A stretch of 41,084 bases of DNA, from NCBI RefSeq assembly GCF_004348545.1, contig NZ_SMKL01000056.1:1-41084 (forward strand). Reading direction: 5' to 3'. How positions within the stretch are numbered: the first letter of the stretch is position 1; the number at the start of each line of letters is the position of its first letter. The DNA comes from Jiangella ureilytica. Its GTDB lineage: Bacteria; Actinomycetota; Actinomycetes; Jiangellales; Jiangellaceae. Positions 8,032-26,056 of this stretch are shown here, one piece after another. The position numbers were made by a program, and so were the translations under genes. Below the pieces are notes generated by a model. The model ran no database searches, was not told the DNA's origin, and was given only the letters and a program-made list of their open reading frames with translations.

Positions 8032-10035
8032 ATGAGGAGACCGCTGATCGGATGGACGGCGACACTGGCCGCTCTGCTGCTCGGATCCGGAGGCCTCGTC
8101 GCCACGGCGGCGCCGCAGGCCGACACCGTCGGGCCGCTGGCCAACACCGCGCACCTGGACTTCCTGCTCGACGAGGCGACCCCGGCGCCGGTCGACGGGC
8201 ACACGACGTACCGGCTGGCCGAGGAACCGGCGCTGACGTTCCCGTGGACGTACGCCGACGCGCGTCCGGGCGGGACGTTCGAGCGGATCGGCGGCGGGTC
8301 GCTCGACCCGGCGACCGGGCACTGGTCGCAGGGCGCCTACAACGCCGACGACGTGTCCCGCGCGGCCGTCGTCTACCTGCGGCACTGGCGGCAGACCGGG
8401 TCGCCGGCCAGCCGTGAGCACGCCTACGAGCTGCTGCGGTCGCTGGCCTACCTGCAGACGTCGAGCGGCCCGAACGCCGGCAACGTCGTGCTGTGGATCC
8501 AGCCCGACGGCGTGCTGAACCCGAGCGCCGAGCCGGTCGAGCTGCCCGACCCGTCCGACTCCGGGCCGAGCTACTGGCTGGCGCGGACGATCTGGGCGTT
8601 CGGCGAGGGGTATGCGGCGTTCGCCGGCGTCGATGCGGAGTTCGCGGCGTTCCTGCAGGAGCGGCTCGGACTGGCCGTCGACGCCGTCGAGCGGCAGGTG
8701 CTGACGCGATACGGCGACTACACCGTCGCCGACGGGCTGCGGGTGCCCTCGTGGCTGATCGTCGACGGCGCCGACGCGACGGCCGAGGCGGTGCTGGGGC
8801 TGGCGGCCTACGTCGGGGCCGCGCCGTCGGATGCCCGAGCGCGCGACGCGCTGCGGAAGCTGGCCGAGGGCGTCGCCGCGATGGGCGGCGGCGACGCCGG
8901 CTCGTGGCCGTACGGCGCGATCCTGCCGTGGGCGCAGTCGCGGTCGATCTGGCACGCGTGGGGATCGCAGATGCCGGCGTCGCTGGCCGCCGCGTCGACG
9001 GCGCTGGGGTCGCCGGAGCTGGTGGCGCCGGCCGTCGTCGACTCGGCCCGGTTCGTGCCGGTGCTGCTCACGGCGGGCGGCGCCGACAACGGCTGGCTGC
9101 CCACGCCGACTGAGCGCGTGCAGATCGCCTACGGCGTCGACTCGCGGCTGCAGTCGCTGCTGGCGGTGTCGGCGGCGACCGAGCGGCCGGCGTTCGACGA
9201 GCTCGCGGGGCTGACGGCGAGCTGGTACTTCGGGACGAACCCGTCCGGCGAGCCGATGTACGACCCGGCGACCGGCGTGACCTTCGACGGCGTGGCGGCC
9301 GACGGGACGATCAACCGCAACAGCGGCGCCGAGAGCACCATCCACGGGCAGCTGTCGATGCTCGCGCTGGACGCGGCGCCGGCGGCGGTGAGGTCGCTGG
9401 CGCTGGGGCTGACGTCGGTCGAGGCGCGCGACGGGCTGCGGCTGGTCGAGGCCGAGGCGGCGACGTCGACGACGGGGACCGTGCGGGCGCCGTCAGCGGC
9501 GTGGACGGGCGAGTCACTGTGGAGCGGGTCGCTGCTCGCGCTGGAACCCGGCCAGACGGCGACGTTCGACCTGGGCGCGTCGGAGGGCGCGCGGCTGGTG
9601 GAGCCGGTGTCGTGGCTGCCGCTGCGCGGCGATGCGCGGACGGCGTGGACGGCGGACGGACGCGGGCTCGGCTCGCTGCGGCATCGTGCCGGCTCGCAAG
9701 GGCTGACCGCGGTGCCGGGCGTCCTGCTGCCGCAACCGCTGCGCCGCGCGCTGCCGGCGGGGACGTCGTCGGTCTCGGTGACGGCGTCGCGGGACACGGT
9801 CGAGCTGGACGCGCTGCTGGTCCGCCCCGAGGTCTCGCGCCTCGAGCTGGCCGGCGACGGCGGGGCCCGGGCGGAGCTGCTGCACTCCGCGGCATCCTCG
9901 CCCCGGCGCATCCCCGTGGACGGCCCGGGCACGGTGCGGGTCTACGACGCGACCGGCCGCGAGATCGCCTCGGCCGGCGCCCCGGCGACGATCACCCTGC
10001 GCCCCGGCGGCTTCGCGGTGGTCTCGACCGGCTGA
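8032..10035 (+). CDS. Secreted protein of unknown activity, predicted alpha/alpha-toroid glycosidase-like
   Basis: A 667-residue exported protein; the N-terminus RRPLIGWTATLAALLLGSGG is a signal peptide, cut near AAPQA, with no lipobox. Residues about 40-450 are rich in alternating helices with aromatic loops (GHWSQGAYNADDVSRAAVVY, GPSYWLARTIWAFGEGYAAF, SRSIWHAWGSQMPASLAAAS), the look of an (alpha/alpha) barrel. WYFGTNPSGEP (about 400) followed by NRNSGAESTIHGQLSML (about 428) resembles the C-terminal NP-G...E motif of GH9-like enzymes, but I cannot assign a family. Residues 465-667 look like beta-sandwich domains. It is the last gene of the LacI-transporter-GH130 unit (20-base gap, GGAAGGGAG before ATG), so it probably processes or binds the polysaccharide outside the cell. 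Catalytic residues unknown. Confidence 0.8.
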   Translation: MRRPLIGWTATLAALLLGSGGLVATAAPQADTVGPLANTAHLDFLLDEATPAPVDGHTTYRLAEEPALTFPWTYADARPGGTFERIGGGSLDPATGHWSQGAYNADDVSRAAVVYLRHWRQTGSPASREHAYELLRSLAYLQTSSGPNAGNVVLWIQPDGVLNPSAEPVELPDPSDSGPSYWLARTIWAFGEGYAAFAGVDAEFAAFLQERLGLAVDAVERQVLTRYGDYTVADGLRVPSWLIVDGADATAEAVLGLAAYVGAAPSDARARDALRKLAEGVAAMGGGDAGSWPYGAILPWAQSRSIWHAWGSQMPASLAAASTALGSPELVAPAVVDSARFVPVLLTAGGADNGWLPTPTERVQIAYGVDSRLQSLLAVSAATERPAFDELAGLTASWYFGTNPSGEPMYDPATGVTFDGVAADGTINRNSGAESTIHGQLSMLALDAAPAAVRSLALGLTSVEARDGLRLVEAEAATSTTGTVRAPSAAWTGESLWSGSLLALEPGQTATFDLGASEGARLVEPVSWLPLRGDARTAWTADGRGLGSLRHRAGSQGLTAVPGVLLPQPLRRALPAGTSSVSVTASRDTVELDALLVRPEVSRLELAGDGGARAELLHSAASSPRRIPVDGPGTVRVYDATGREIASAGAPATITLRPGGFAVVSTG

Positions 10036-10038
10036 GCG

Positions 10039-10269
10039 TCAGAGGACGGCTCCGCGCGGGGCGACCTCGAGGGCGGCCACGCCCCGCGCGAACACCACCA
10101 CCAGCCGGTCGCCGTGCCGGGCGCGGAGTACGCCGTCGTCGTGCGAGAGCGCGGCGATGGCGTGCTCGACCAGCTCGTCCTCGCTCACGTCGGGCTCGTC
10201 GACGATGACGTCCACGTGCGCGCCGCCGATGAACTTGACCCGCAGAACCGCCGTCGTCGAGCCCACCAT
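10039..10269 (-). CDS. Small hypothetical protein (76 residues)
   Basis: A small protein convergent to the secreted protein, with only three bases between the stops. The sequence TTAVLRVKFIGGAHVDVIVD, then SEDELVEHAIAALSHDDG and DRLVVVFARGVAALEVAPRG, suggests a compact beta-rich domain; no family recognised. ATG at 10269 is preceded by AGGGAG at good spacing, better than an ATG 45 bases upstream. No signal peptide or membrane segment. Confidence 0.6.
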   Translation of the reverse strand: MVGSTTAVLRVKFIGGAHVDVIVDEPDVSEDELVEHAIAALSHDDGVLRARHGDRLVVVFARGVAALEVAPRGAVL

Positions 10270-10498
10270 GAGTGCTCCCTTGCCGGGGAGCCCGGTCGGC
10301 CCCGCATTGCTCACCCTACGCCGGTCCGATCATGTGCGATGCTGCCTCGCGCCAGAGCGCGGCTCCGCAACACCGCCCGGCGTCGCGGACGGTCAGCCGC
10401 AGGTCGGTCCGGGCCGCCTCGGCCTCGCGGCTCGGGTCGCCGGCCGCCGGCGCCGGATCCGCCGGAGCGGCCCGGCCGGCGACCGGCCCGTCACCAGC

Positions 10499-10720
10499 AT
10501 GACGGCGAGAGCGGCGACCAGCACGGCGACCGTCCCCGCGCCCGGCCGCGAGCTGCCGCCGTCGTCGATGCCGGGACCGCCGGGCGGGTGGTCGCCATGG
10601 GGTTCGGCGGTGGCGATCGCGGCCTATGCGCCCCTGGTGCTGTGGGCGCCGCTGCTCACCGTCGTGGTGGCCGACCATCGCCGTCGCCGCCTGAGCCGCG
10701 AGCTGTCGGCACTACGCTGA
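10499..10720 (+). CDS. Possible small single-span membrane protein
   Basis: A 73-residue frame from an ATG at 10499 with a proline/glycine-rich first half, a hydrophobic segment (AIAAYAPLVLWAPLLTVVVA) and a basic tail (DHRRRRLSRELSALR), the shape of a small membrane protein with inward-facing C-terminus. The stop lies 5 bases before the YjbR-like gene. No clear ribosome site and no recognised homologue; the frame extends upstream in low-complexity, antisense-like sequence. Real only tentatively. Confidence 0.35.
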   Translation: MTARAATSTATVPAPGRELPPSSMPGPPGGWSPWGSAVAIAAYAPLVLWAPLLTVVVADHRRRRLSRELSALR

Positions 10721-10725
10721 CGCTC

Positions 10726-11151
10726 ATGGTGGACGACGGCGACCGGCCCGCGACCGTCGCCGACGTGCACGAGTTCGCACTCGCGATGCCGCACGTCACC
10801 GTCGTGCCGTTGAACAACGGCAATCCCGTCTACCAGGTGGGCGGCAAGTCGTTCGTGTTCTTCCGCAACCCGCGCCCCGACGCCGTCGACCCCGAGTCCG
10901 GCGAGCGTTATGACGACGTCATCGTGCTGTGGGTGGAGTCCGAGGCGGAGAAGGAGGCACTGGTCCAGGACCCGCGCACGCCGTACTTCACCACGCCGCA
11001 CTTCGCCCGGCACCTCTCGGTGCTGGTCCGCGCGAGCCGGCTGGGCGAGCTGACCCGCGCCGAGCTGGCCGAGCAGATCCAGGACGCCTGGATGTCGCGC
11101 GCCTCGAGGGCCCGGGTGACGGCCTGGCTGCGCGACCATCGGCCGGGCTGA
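10726..11151 (+). CDS. MmcQ/YjbR family DNA-binding-like protein
   Basis: A 141-residue protein of the MmcQ/YjbR family (double-wing fold). It shows the family layout: DVHEFALAMPHVTVVPLN, a beta hairpin YQVGGKSFVFFRNPRPDA, DVIVLWVESEAEKEALVQDP and the terminal helices RAELAEQIQDAWMSRASRAR. Members are single-domain proteins whose biochemical role is not settled; DNA binding is proposed from the fold. ATG at 10726 is the only sensible start, close behind the small membrane frame. It ends before the TMEM175-like gene. Confidence 0.88.
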   Translation: MVDDGDRPATVADVHEFALAMPHVTVVPLNNGNPVYQVGGKSFVFFRNPRPDAVDPESGERYDDVIVLWVESEAEKEALVQDPRTPYFTTPHFARHLSVLVRASRLGELTRAELAEQIQDAWMSRASRARVTAWLRDHRPG

Positions 11152-11156
11152 GGCCC

Positions 11157-11185
11157 TTCACCGCATCTCCCAGTGCGAGCACAAT
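11157..11185 (+). promoter_or_regulatory. Promoter of the TMEM175-like gene, leaderless layout
   Basis: TTCACC (11157-11162), 17 bases, CACAAT (11180-11185), then 6 bases to the GTG at 11192. The transcript would begin at or next to the start codon, and no Shine-Dalgarno sequence is present. Confidence 0.45.
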
Positions 11186-11191
11186 CCGGGT

Positions 11192-11662
11192 GTGCGCGGT
11201 GAGGAGCCGCCGGCTCGCCCACCACGACACCGCACTGCGCGCATGAGGGCGGTCTGCGACGGTGTGTTCGCGATCGCCGTCACCCTGCTGGTCCTCGAGA
11301 TCGCCGTCCCCGACGAGTCGGCGGAGGACCTGCTCGGTGCACTCGGCGACCAGTGGCCGTCCTACCTGGGCTATGTGGTGAGCTTCGCGACGATCGGCGC
11401 GGTCTGGTTCGTCCACACCGTCGTCTCCGAGCACCTGGGCCACACGACCTTGGTGTTCGAGCGGCTCAACCTGCTGCTGCTCATGGTGGTGTCACTGCTT
11501 CCGTTCTCGACCGGAGTGGTGGCCGAGCACATCGGGGAACCGGTGGCCACCACGGTGCACGGGCTCAACCTGTTCCTCGCCGCGGCGCTGCTCTCGGTCC
11601 TGTGGCGGTATGCGGTGCACGACGGCCTCGTCCGGGCCGATGTGCCCGCCGCCGACGCTGGA
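11192..11662 (+). pseudogene. TMEM175 (DUF1211)-type potassium channel, C-terminally truncated
   Basis: The frame encodes a prokaryotic TMEM175-like protein: CDGVFAIAVTLLVLEIAVP (first helix; the usual FSD start is AVCD), YLGYVVSFATIGAVWFVHTV, LNLLLLMVVSLLPFSTGVV and GLNLFLAAALLSVLWRYAV, four helices. Family members normally have six helices and about 200 residues. After RADVPAADAG (about 11660) similarity ends; the same frame stays open to 12295 but only because it runs antisense to the macrodomain gene, and neither other + frame supplies helices 5-6. I read it as a truncated gene with a live-looking promoter, unless the protein genuinely has an unusual tail. Possible function: potassium leak channel; the remnant may be inactive. 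Confidence 0.5.
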
Positions 11663-11776
11663 CGGCGGTGGCCGACCTGGGGTGATCGACGGGTCGCGGG
11701 CCTGGCGCGGTCGGCTGCCCAAGGCCTTCTCCCTGCCGGCACGCTGCGATGTTCTCTGCCCGCGGCGGGACCCCGG

Positions 11777-12280
11777 TCACGTCGCGAGGGCGGCGGTGAG
11801 CAGGTCGTGGGTGGCGCGGTCGAAGGCGACCAGCCGGATCAGCTCGACCCGCGTGTCAGCCGACCGGACGGTGTCGACGGCGATGCGGGCGGCATGGTCG
11901 GGCGGGTAGCCGAAGACGCCGGTCGAGATGGCCGGGAACGCGACCGACCGCGCTCCCAAGGAGTCCGCCACCTCCAGCGACCGGCGGTAGCACGAGGCCA
12001 GCGTTGCCGCCTCGTCGGCGACTCCCCCGCGCCACACGGGGCCGACGGTGTGAATGACGTGGCGTATGGGCGGGTCGAGGTCGAACGCGGGCGTCGCCAC
12101 CGCATCACCGGGCGGGCACGGCGCCAGCGCCGCTCCGGCCGCTTCGAGCCGCGGTCCCGCGGCCCGGTGGATGGCGCCGTCGACCCCGCCACCGCCGCGC
12201 AGCGACGGGTTGGCCGCGTTGACGATCGCGTCGACGTCCTCGCGGGTGATGTCGCCCTGGACGACCTCGATCAGCGCCAT
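11777..12280 (-). CDS. Macrodomain protein, O-acetyl-ADP-ribose deacetylase-like
   Basis: A 167-residue macrodomain. It has the MacroD/YmdB signatures: [22 protein letters not shown] with the conserved Asn, [15 protein letters not shown] (phosphate loop), [13 protein letters not shown], and [12 protein letters not shown], the second phosphate-binding loop. Such enzymes hydrolyse O-acetyl-ADP-ribose or remove mono-ADP-ribose from proteins. The start ATG at 12280 lies 11 bases after the argH stop on the same strand, so it is probably co-transcribed with the arginine genes; a metabolic link is not established. Confidence 0.92.
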   Translation of the reverse strand: MALIEVVQGDITREDVDAIVNAANPSLRGGGGVDGAIHRAAGPRLEAAGAALAPCPPGDAVATPAFDLDPPIRHVIHTVGPVWRGGVADEAATLASCYRRSLEVADSLGARSVAFPAISTGVFGYPPDHAARIAVDTVRSADTRVELIRLVAFDRATHDLLTAALAT

Positions 12281-12291
12281 ACCCAGCGAAC

Positions 12292-20873
<8,582 letters not shown>

Positions 20874-21040
20874 GCCCTCGGCCCCGGCCGACGCCGCCCT
20901 GTCAGCGGCAGCCGACACAGGCAACCGGTTCTGAACAGCGGAGATCTGCCGGCCGTTGGCGAGTGCGGATCGCCGCCATGCGGTCTGCGCCGCACACGTT
21001 TGCCGCGCCACTCGCGGGGGCGACCATGTCGAGCGAACAG

Positions 21041-21850
21041 TCAGCGCAGCGGGTCGTCCGGGCCGGCGGTGGGCAGGCGCAGGACGCGGGCGTCGTGGGC
21101 GAGGATCTCGTCGCGCAGGGCGAGCAGCGAGTCGGGCGTGTCGGTGCCGGCGCGGAAGAACCGGCCGCCGAGGTCGTCCAGCACGCCGTCGCCGATGGCG
21201 GCGACCAGGTCGGTCACGTCCTCGGGCGCCGTCCACTCCGTGCGGCCCTCGTGCATGGGCATCGCCGTCGTCATCTCGGTCTCGACGTGGCCGGGCGCGA
21301 GGTCGAACGCCCGCACGCCCAGTGCCCGGTACTGCAGGTCGAGCAGACCGGTGAACCGGGCCAGCGCGCCCTTCGAGACGGCGTAGCCGGTGTAGATCTC
21401 GGCCGAGCGGTAGCCCAGGCCGCTGTTCATGTTGACGATCCGCCCGCCCCCGCCGGCCAGCATGACCGGCAGGACGGCGTGCGTGACCAGCAGCGGGCCG
21501 CGCACGTTGACCTCGACGACGCGCCAGCTGTCCTCGACGTCGGTGTCGAGGAACGGCTTCTCGACGGTCTCGATGACGCCGGCGTTGTTGACCAGCAGGT
21601 CGATCCGGTCGAGGCTGCCGGCCACCGCGGTCACGGCCGCGGCGACGTCGTCGTGGTCGGTGACGTCGGCCGTGACGCCGACCGCCGCCACCCCGTGCGC
21701 GCGGCACTCCGCGACGACTTCGTCGAGGCGGGCCCGGTCGCGCGCGACCAGGCCCACGGACACGCCGCGCGCCGCCAGCCCGGCGGCGAGCGCGCGGCCG
21801 ATCCCCCGGCTCGCGCCGGTGACGAGCGCCGTGCGCGCAGCCGCCATCAT
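21041..21850 (-). CDS. SDR-family oxidoreductase
   Basis: A 269-residue classical short-chain dehydrogenase. The NAD(P) motif [11 protein letters not shown] is near residue 12, then NNAGVI, the catalytic Ser region [11 protein letters not shown] and the YxxxK pair in YAVSKGAL, followed by the PGHVETEM segment. ATG 21850 overlaps the pheT stop as ATGA, so it is coupled to the pheST message; this is unusual and no functional link is known. The next in-frame ATG is one codon later. Substrate unknown. Confidence 0.92.
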   Translation of the reverse strand: MMAAARTALVTGASRGIGRALAAGLAARGVSVGLVARDRARLDEVVAECRAHGVAAVGVTADVTDHDDVAAAVTAVAGSLDRIDLLVNNAGVIETVEKPFLDTDVEDSWRVVEVNVRGPLLVTHAVLPVMLAGGGGRIVNMNSGLGYRSAEIYTGYAVSKGALARFTGLLDLQYRALGVRAFDLAPGHVETEMTTAMPMHEGRTEWTAPEDVTDLVAAIGDGVLDDLGGRFFRAGTDTPDSLLALRDEILAHDARVLRLPTAGPDDPLR

Positions 21851-24351
21851 GCGCCGCGCAGGACCGCGCCGGTCCGCTCGGCGGCCGCGGCGACGGCGGC
21901 GTCGCGAGCGGCGGTGGTCTCCTCGACGGTGAGCGTGCGGTCGGGCGCACGGAACCGCAGCGCGTAGGCCAGCGACTTCCTGCCGTCGCCGAGCTGCGCG
22001 CCGGTGAACACGTCGAACAGCCGCGCCGACTCGAGCAGCTCGCCCGCCCCGCGACGCAGCGCGTCCTCGACGTCGGCGGCGGCCACGGCGGCGTCGACGA
22101 CCAGCGCGACGTCCTGGGTCGCGACCGGGAACGTCGACACCGCAGGGGCCTGCACCGGCGACTCGGTCACCCCTGCCAGCCCGGCCGGGAAGAACCGGTC
22201 CAGCTCGAGCTCCATGGCGCTGGTCCGCTCGGGCAGCCCCAGCGCCGCGACCACCCGCGGGTGCAGCTCGCCGGCGTGCCCGACCAGGGTGTCGCCGACG
22301 AACAGTGCGGCGCAACGGCCCGGGTGCCAGGGCGCGTGCTCGTCGCGCTCGACCCGCACTGTGAGGCCCGCGGCACGGGCGACGACCCGCGCGGCCTCGA
22401 CGGCGTCGGCCCAGCTCGCGGGGCGGCCCGCGCCCCACCAGCCGGTCGGCTCGCGGTCACCGGCCAGCGCGACGGCGACCCGGCGCGGCTGCGACGGCAC
22501 GGCCGCGAGCAGGTCCGCGAGCTCGGAGTCGGTGGGCCGGCGGTCGACCGGCAGCCGCGGCGGGACTGGCAGCGCGCCGGGCGCCGGCCGGAACACCAGG
22601 CCGGCCTCGTACACGGCTACGTCCGCAGTGCCCCGGCCGGCGTTGCGCCGCAGCGTGGCCAGCAGGCCGGGCAGCAGGGTGGTGCGCAGCAGCGGCTGCT
22701 CCTCGGAGATCGGGTTGGCCAGCCGCAGCGCGACCCGTCGCGCGTCGTCGGCCGGGAGCCCCAGAGCGTCGAAGTCGGCCTCGCCCACGAACGGATACGA
22801 CGGCGCCTCGACGTAGCCGGCGGCGGCGACCGCGCGCTCGACCCGGCGCCGCAGGCGCTGCGACGGCGTGATGCCGCGCCCGGCGGGGGCCACCGGCAGC
22901 ACCGACGGCACCGCGTCGTAGCCGTGCAGCCGGGCCACCTCTTCGACCAGGTCGTACGGGTCGGTGAGGTCGGGCCGCCAGGTCGGAGGCACGACGGCGA
23001 TCCGCTCGGCGCCGCCGACCGCCGACACCGATGCGCCCACCGCCGTGAGCAGCGACCTCACCTCGTCGGCCGGGTAGTCGACCCCGGCCACGCGGGCCGG
23101 CAGGCCCACGGAGATCTCGATGGGCGACGGCGACGGCACCGCGCCGGCCACCGTCAGCCCCGGCTCCTGGACAGCGCCGCCGAGCGACACCAGCAGGTCG
23201 ACCACCCGCTGCGCCGCGACCGCGGGCAGCGCGGGGTCGACGCCGCGCTCGAACCGCTTGGACGCCTCGCTGGGCAGCTTGTGCCGGCGGGCCGTGCGGG
23301 CGATGCCGGTGGGCTCGAAGTGTGCGGCCTCGACGACGACCACCGTGGTCGCGTCGCTGAGCTCCGTGGAGCCGCCGCCCATGACGCCGGCCAGGCCGAT
23401 GGGTCCGGAGTCGTCGGTGATGAGCAGGTCGTCGGGGTCCAGCTCGCGGACCGCGCCGTCGAGTGTCGTCAGCTTCTCCCCCGCCGTCGCCCGCCGGACG
23501 ACGATCGGGCCGCGCAGCGCGTCGCGGTCGTAGCCGTGGATCGGCTGGCCCAGCTCGAGCATGACGTAGTTGGTGATGTCGACGGCCAGCGAGATGGGCC
23601 GCATGCCGGCCAGCTGGACCCGGCGCTGCAGCCAGCGCGGGCTCGGCGCCGTGGGGTCGAAGCCGGTGACCATACGGGCGGCGAACACCGGACACCGCGA
23701 CGCGTCCTCGACCCGCACCGGGTAGCCGTCAACGCCGGCGGTGTCCAGCGCCGGCCGGACGCCGGGATCGGTGAAAGCGACACCGAATGCGGTCGCCGCC
23801 TCGCGGGCCACGCCGCGGACTGACAGGCAGTAGCCGCGGTCGGGGGTGACGGCGATGTCGAGGACGTCGTCGCGCAGGTGCAGCAGCTCGACGGCGTCGT
23901 CGCCCGGCGCCGCCTCGTCCGGCTGCAGCACGATGATGCCCGCGTGGTCGTCGCCCAGGCCCAGCTCGCGAGCGGAGCAGATCATGCCGTCGGACACGTG
24001 CCCGTACGTCTTGCGCGCCGCGATGGCGAACCCGCCGGGCAGCACCGCGCCGGGCAGCGACACGACGACGAGGTCGCCGGCGGCGAAGTTGTGCGCTCCG
24101 CAGACGATCCCCCGCGGCTCGGCCTCGCCGACATCGACGGAGCACCAGCGGATGGTCTTGCCGTTCTTCTGCGGTTCGTCGGCGAACTCGAGCACCCGGC
24201 CGACGACCAGCGGCCCGGTGATGTCGGCACCCGCCTCGTCGACGGTCTCGACCTCGAGGCCGGCGCGGATCAGCCGGGCGGCGACCTCGCGCGCGCTGGC
24301 GCCGTCGGGCAGCGGGGCGTACTCGCGCAGCCAGCTCAGGGGGACGCGCAT
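21847..24351 (-). CDS. pheT: Phenylalanine-tRNA ligase beta subunit
   Basis: An 834-residue subunit of the alpha2-beta2 synthetase. Domains in order: N-terminal start [11 protein letters not shown], the OB-fold tRNA-binding domain (about 40-150, containing [19 protein letters not shown]), the B3/B4 editing domain ([20 protein letters not shown] onwards), B5, the catalytic-like core and the FDX-ACB anticodon domain at the end ([35 protein letters not shown]). The ATG at 24351 shares one base with the pheS stop (TGATG). The open frame continues upstream inside pheS but that is a shadow. Confidence 0.97.
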   Translation of the reverse strand: MRVPLSWLREYAPLPDGASAREVAARLIRAGLEVETVDEAGADITGPLVVGRVLEFADEPQKNGKTIRWCSVDVGEAEPRGIVCGAHNFAAGDLVVVSLPGAVLPGGFAIAARKTYGHVSDGMICSARELGLGDDHAGIIVLQPDEAAPGDDAVELLHLRDDVLDIAVTPDRGYCLSVRGVAREAATAFGVAFTDPGVRPALDTAGVDGYPVRVEDASRCPVFAARMVTGFDPTAPSPRWLQRRVQLAGMRPISLAVDITNYVMLELGQPIHGYDRDALRGPIVVRRATAGEKLTTLDGAVRELDPDDLLITDDSGPIGLAGVMGGGSTELSDATTVVVVEAAHFEPTGIARTARRHKLPSEASKRFERGVDPALPAVAAQRVVDLLVSLGGAVQEPGLTVAGAVPSPSPIEISVGLPARVAGVDYPADEVRSLLTAVGASVSAVGGAERIAVVPPTWRPDLTDPYDLVEEVARLHGYDAVPSVLPVAPAGRGITPSQRLRRRVERAVAAAGYVEAPSYPFVGEADFDALGLPADDARRVALRLANPISEEQPLLRTTLLPGLLATLRRNAGRGTADVAVYEAGLVFRPAPGALPVPPRLPVDRRPTDSELADLLAAVPSQPRRVAVALAGDREPTGWWGAGRPASWADAVEAARVVARAAGLTVRVERDEHAPWHPGRCAALFVGDTLVGHAGELHPRVVAALGLPERTSAMELELDRFFPAGLAGVTESPVQAPAVSTFPVATQDVALVVDAAVAAADVEDALRRGAGELLESARLFDVFTGAQLGDGRKSLAYALRFRAPDRTLTVEETTAARDAAVAAAAERTGAVLRGA

Positions 24352-25460
24352 CAGATCTCCATCCCGAAGGCCGCCGCGAACCGCACGTCGCCCTCGACCA
24401 TGTCGTGCATGTCGGCGATGCCGTGGCGGAACATCAGCGTGCGCTCGAGGCCCATGCCGAACGCGAAGCCGGTGTACCGCGCAGGGTCGACGCCGCAGGC
24501 CACCAGCACGCGCGGGTTGACCATGCCGCAGCCGCCCCACTCGATCCAGCCCTCGGAGCCGCAGGTGCGGCACGGGTTGTCGGGGTCGCCCACCGACGCG
24601 CCGCGGCAGACGAAGCACTGCAGGTCCATCTCGGCGCTGGGCTCGGTGAAGGGGAAGTACGAGGGACGCAGCCGGGTGGTGATGCCGGCGCCGAACATCG
24701 ACGACGCGAAGTGGTCGAGCGTGCCCTTGAGGTGCGCCATCGTCAGGCCCTCGTCGATGGCCAGCCCCTCGACCTGGCTGAACACCGGCGTGTGGGTGGC
24801 GTCGAGCTCGTCGGTGCGGAACGTGCGGCCCGGGCAGATGACGTAGATGGGCGGCGTGCGTGTGAGCATGCTGCGCGCCTGCACCGGCGACGTGTGCGTG
24901 CGCAGCACCAGCCCGGAGTCCTCGTTCTCGACGAAGAAGGTGTCCTGCATGGTCCGCGCCGGGTGGTCGGGCCCGATGTTGAGGGCGTCGAAGTTCAGCC
25001 ACTCGGCCTCGACCTCGGGGCCCTCGGCGACCTCCCAGCCCATGGCGACGAAGACGTCGGCGACCCGCTCCTGGATGGTGGTCAGCGGGTGCCGGGCGCC
25101 CTGCGGCGCGCGGTCCCATGGCAGCGTGACGTCGACGGCCTCCTCGACCAGCACCCGCTCGTCGCGCTCGGCCTCGAGCGCGATCTGCCGCGCGGCGAGG
25201 GCGGCGGCGACGTCGCGGCGCGCGGCGCCGACGCGCTGGCCGACCTCCTTGCGGGCGGCCGGCGGCAGCGCGCCGATCTCGCGATTGGCCAGCGCCAGCG
25301 GCGAGCGGTCGCCGGTGTGGGCGAGCCGGGCCTCCTTGAGCGCGTCGAGATCGCCGGCCGCGGCGAAGGCGGCGAGGGCATCGGACACCATGCGCGCGAC
25401 CTGATCGGGGTCGAGCGGGGTCACCTGGACTGGGTCGTAGTCGCTGTTGGGCGCGGACAT
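24351..25460 (-). CDS. pheS: Phenylalanine-tRNA ligase alpha subunit
   Basis: A 369-residue class-II aminoacyl-tRNA synthetase catalytic subunit. N-terminal coiled coil (about 20-100), then the catalytic domain with [22 protein letters not shown] (motif 2 region), [12 protein letters not shown] and motif 3 [16 protein letters not shown] Cys-rich insertion [15 protein letters not shown] is normal for several actinobacterial and Gram-positive PheS. ATG 25460 follows GAGGAAG. The gene is preceded by a short stem-loop and the MOSC gene. Confidence 0.97.
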   Translation of the reverse strand: MSAPNSDYDPVQVTPLDPDQVARMVSDALAAFAAAGDLDALKEARLAHTGDRSPLALANREIGALPPAARKEVGQRVGAARRDVAAALAARQIALEAERDERVLVEEAVDVTLPWDRAPQGARHPLTTIQERVADVFVAMGWEVAEGPEVEAEWLNFDALNIGPDHPARTMQDTFFVENEDSGLVLRTHTSPVQARSMLTRTPPIYVICPGRTFRTDELDATHTPVFSQVEGLAIDEGLTMAHLKGTLDHFASSMFGAGITTRLRPSYFPFTEPSAEMDLQCFVCRGASVGDPDNPCRTCGSEGWIEWGGCGMVNPRVLVACGVDPARYTGFAFGMGLERTLMFRHGIADMHDMVEGDVRFAAAFGMEI

Positions 25461-25491
25461 CTTCCTCGTCTATTCACACGCGTGGTCGCAA

Positions 25492-25516
25492 CCCCGCGAG
25501 TCTACGCGGCGCGGGG
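25492..25516. terminator. Short inverted repeat between the MOSC gene and pheS
   Basis: Arms CCCCGCG (25492-25498) and CGCGGGG (25510-25516) with an 11-base loop. On the - strand it follows the MOSC stop directly. No T-run, so a weak terminator or attenuator ahead of pheS. A TAGACT hexamer lies within the loop region and could act as a pheS -10. Confidence 0.35.
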
Positions 25517-26056
25517 TCAGACGGGGACCAGCGGCCGGTGCGGCTCCGGCGGGGTGTCGACGGTGACCGCGTCGCCCGGGCGGACCTCGCCGCCCACCAG
25601 CACGATCGCCATGATGCCGGCCTTACGGACGACGGCGCCGGCGGCATCGCGGCCGACGACCTCCTTCAGCACGCCCTGCTGGAAGTCGTCGATCTGGTAG
25701 CACGGGTTGCGCAGTCCGGTGACCTCGATGACCGCGTCGGGCCCCAGCCGCAGCCGGGTACCCGTCGCCAGCCCGAGCAGGTCGACGCCGCGGGTGGTGA
25801 CGTTCTCGCCCAGCTGCCCGGGACCGACGGCGTACCCGGCGGCGGCGAGCTCGTCGTGCAGCTCGGCGTGGATCAGGTGCACCTGGCGCAGGTTCGGTGC
25901 CTTGGGGTCGCGGCGGAGGCGGGACAGGTGCTGCACCGTCGTGCCGAGGTGCGCGTCGCCCTCGACTCCGAGCCCGGCCAGCAGCCGGACGAGCGGCCGC
26001 GCTTCCTTGCCGAACTCGTGCCTGGGACTGGCATTGACGCCGACGACCTGCGCCAT
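25517..26056 (-). CDS. MOSC domain protein
   Basis: A 179-residue MOSC (molybdenum cofactor sulfurase C-terminal) domain. It has FGKEARPLVRLLAGLGVEGD, then HLIHAELHDELAAAGYAVGP, GQLGENVTTRGVDLLGLATG and the conserved GLRNPCYQID with Cys119, the residue thought to carry sulfur or bind cofactor in the family. Stand-alone members may handle sulfur transfer or reduction of N-hydroxylated compounds; the exact role is unknown. Its ATG overlaps the stop of the upstream F420/FMN enzyme by one base (TGATG), so the two are translated together. Confidence 0.92.
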   Translation of the reverse strand: MAQVVGVNASPRHEFGKEARPLVRLLAGLGVEGDAHLGTTVQHLSRLRRDPKAPNLRQVHLIHAELHDELAAAGYAVGPGQLGENVTTRGVDLLGLATGTRLRLGPDAVIEVTGLRNPCYQIDDFQQGVLKEVVGRDAAGAVVRKAGIMAIVLVGGEVRPGDAVTVDTPPEPHRPLVPV

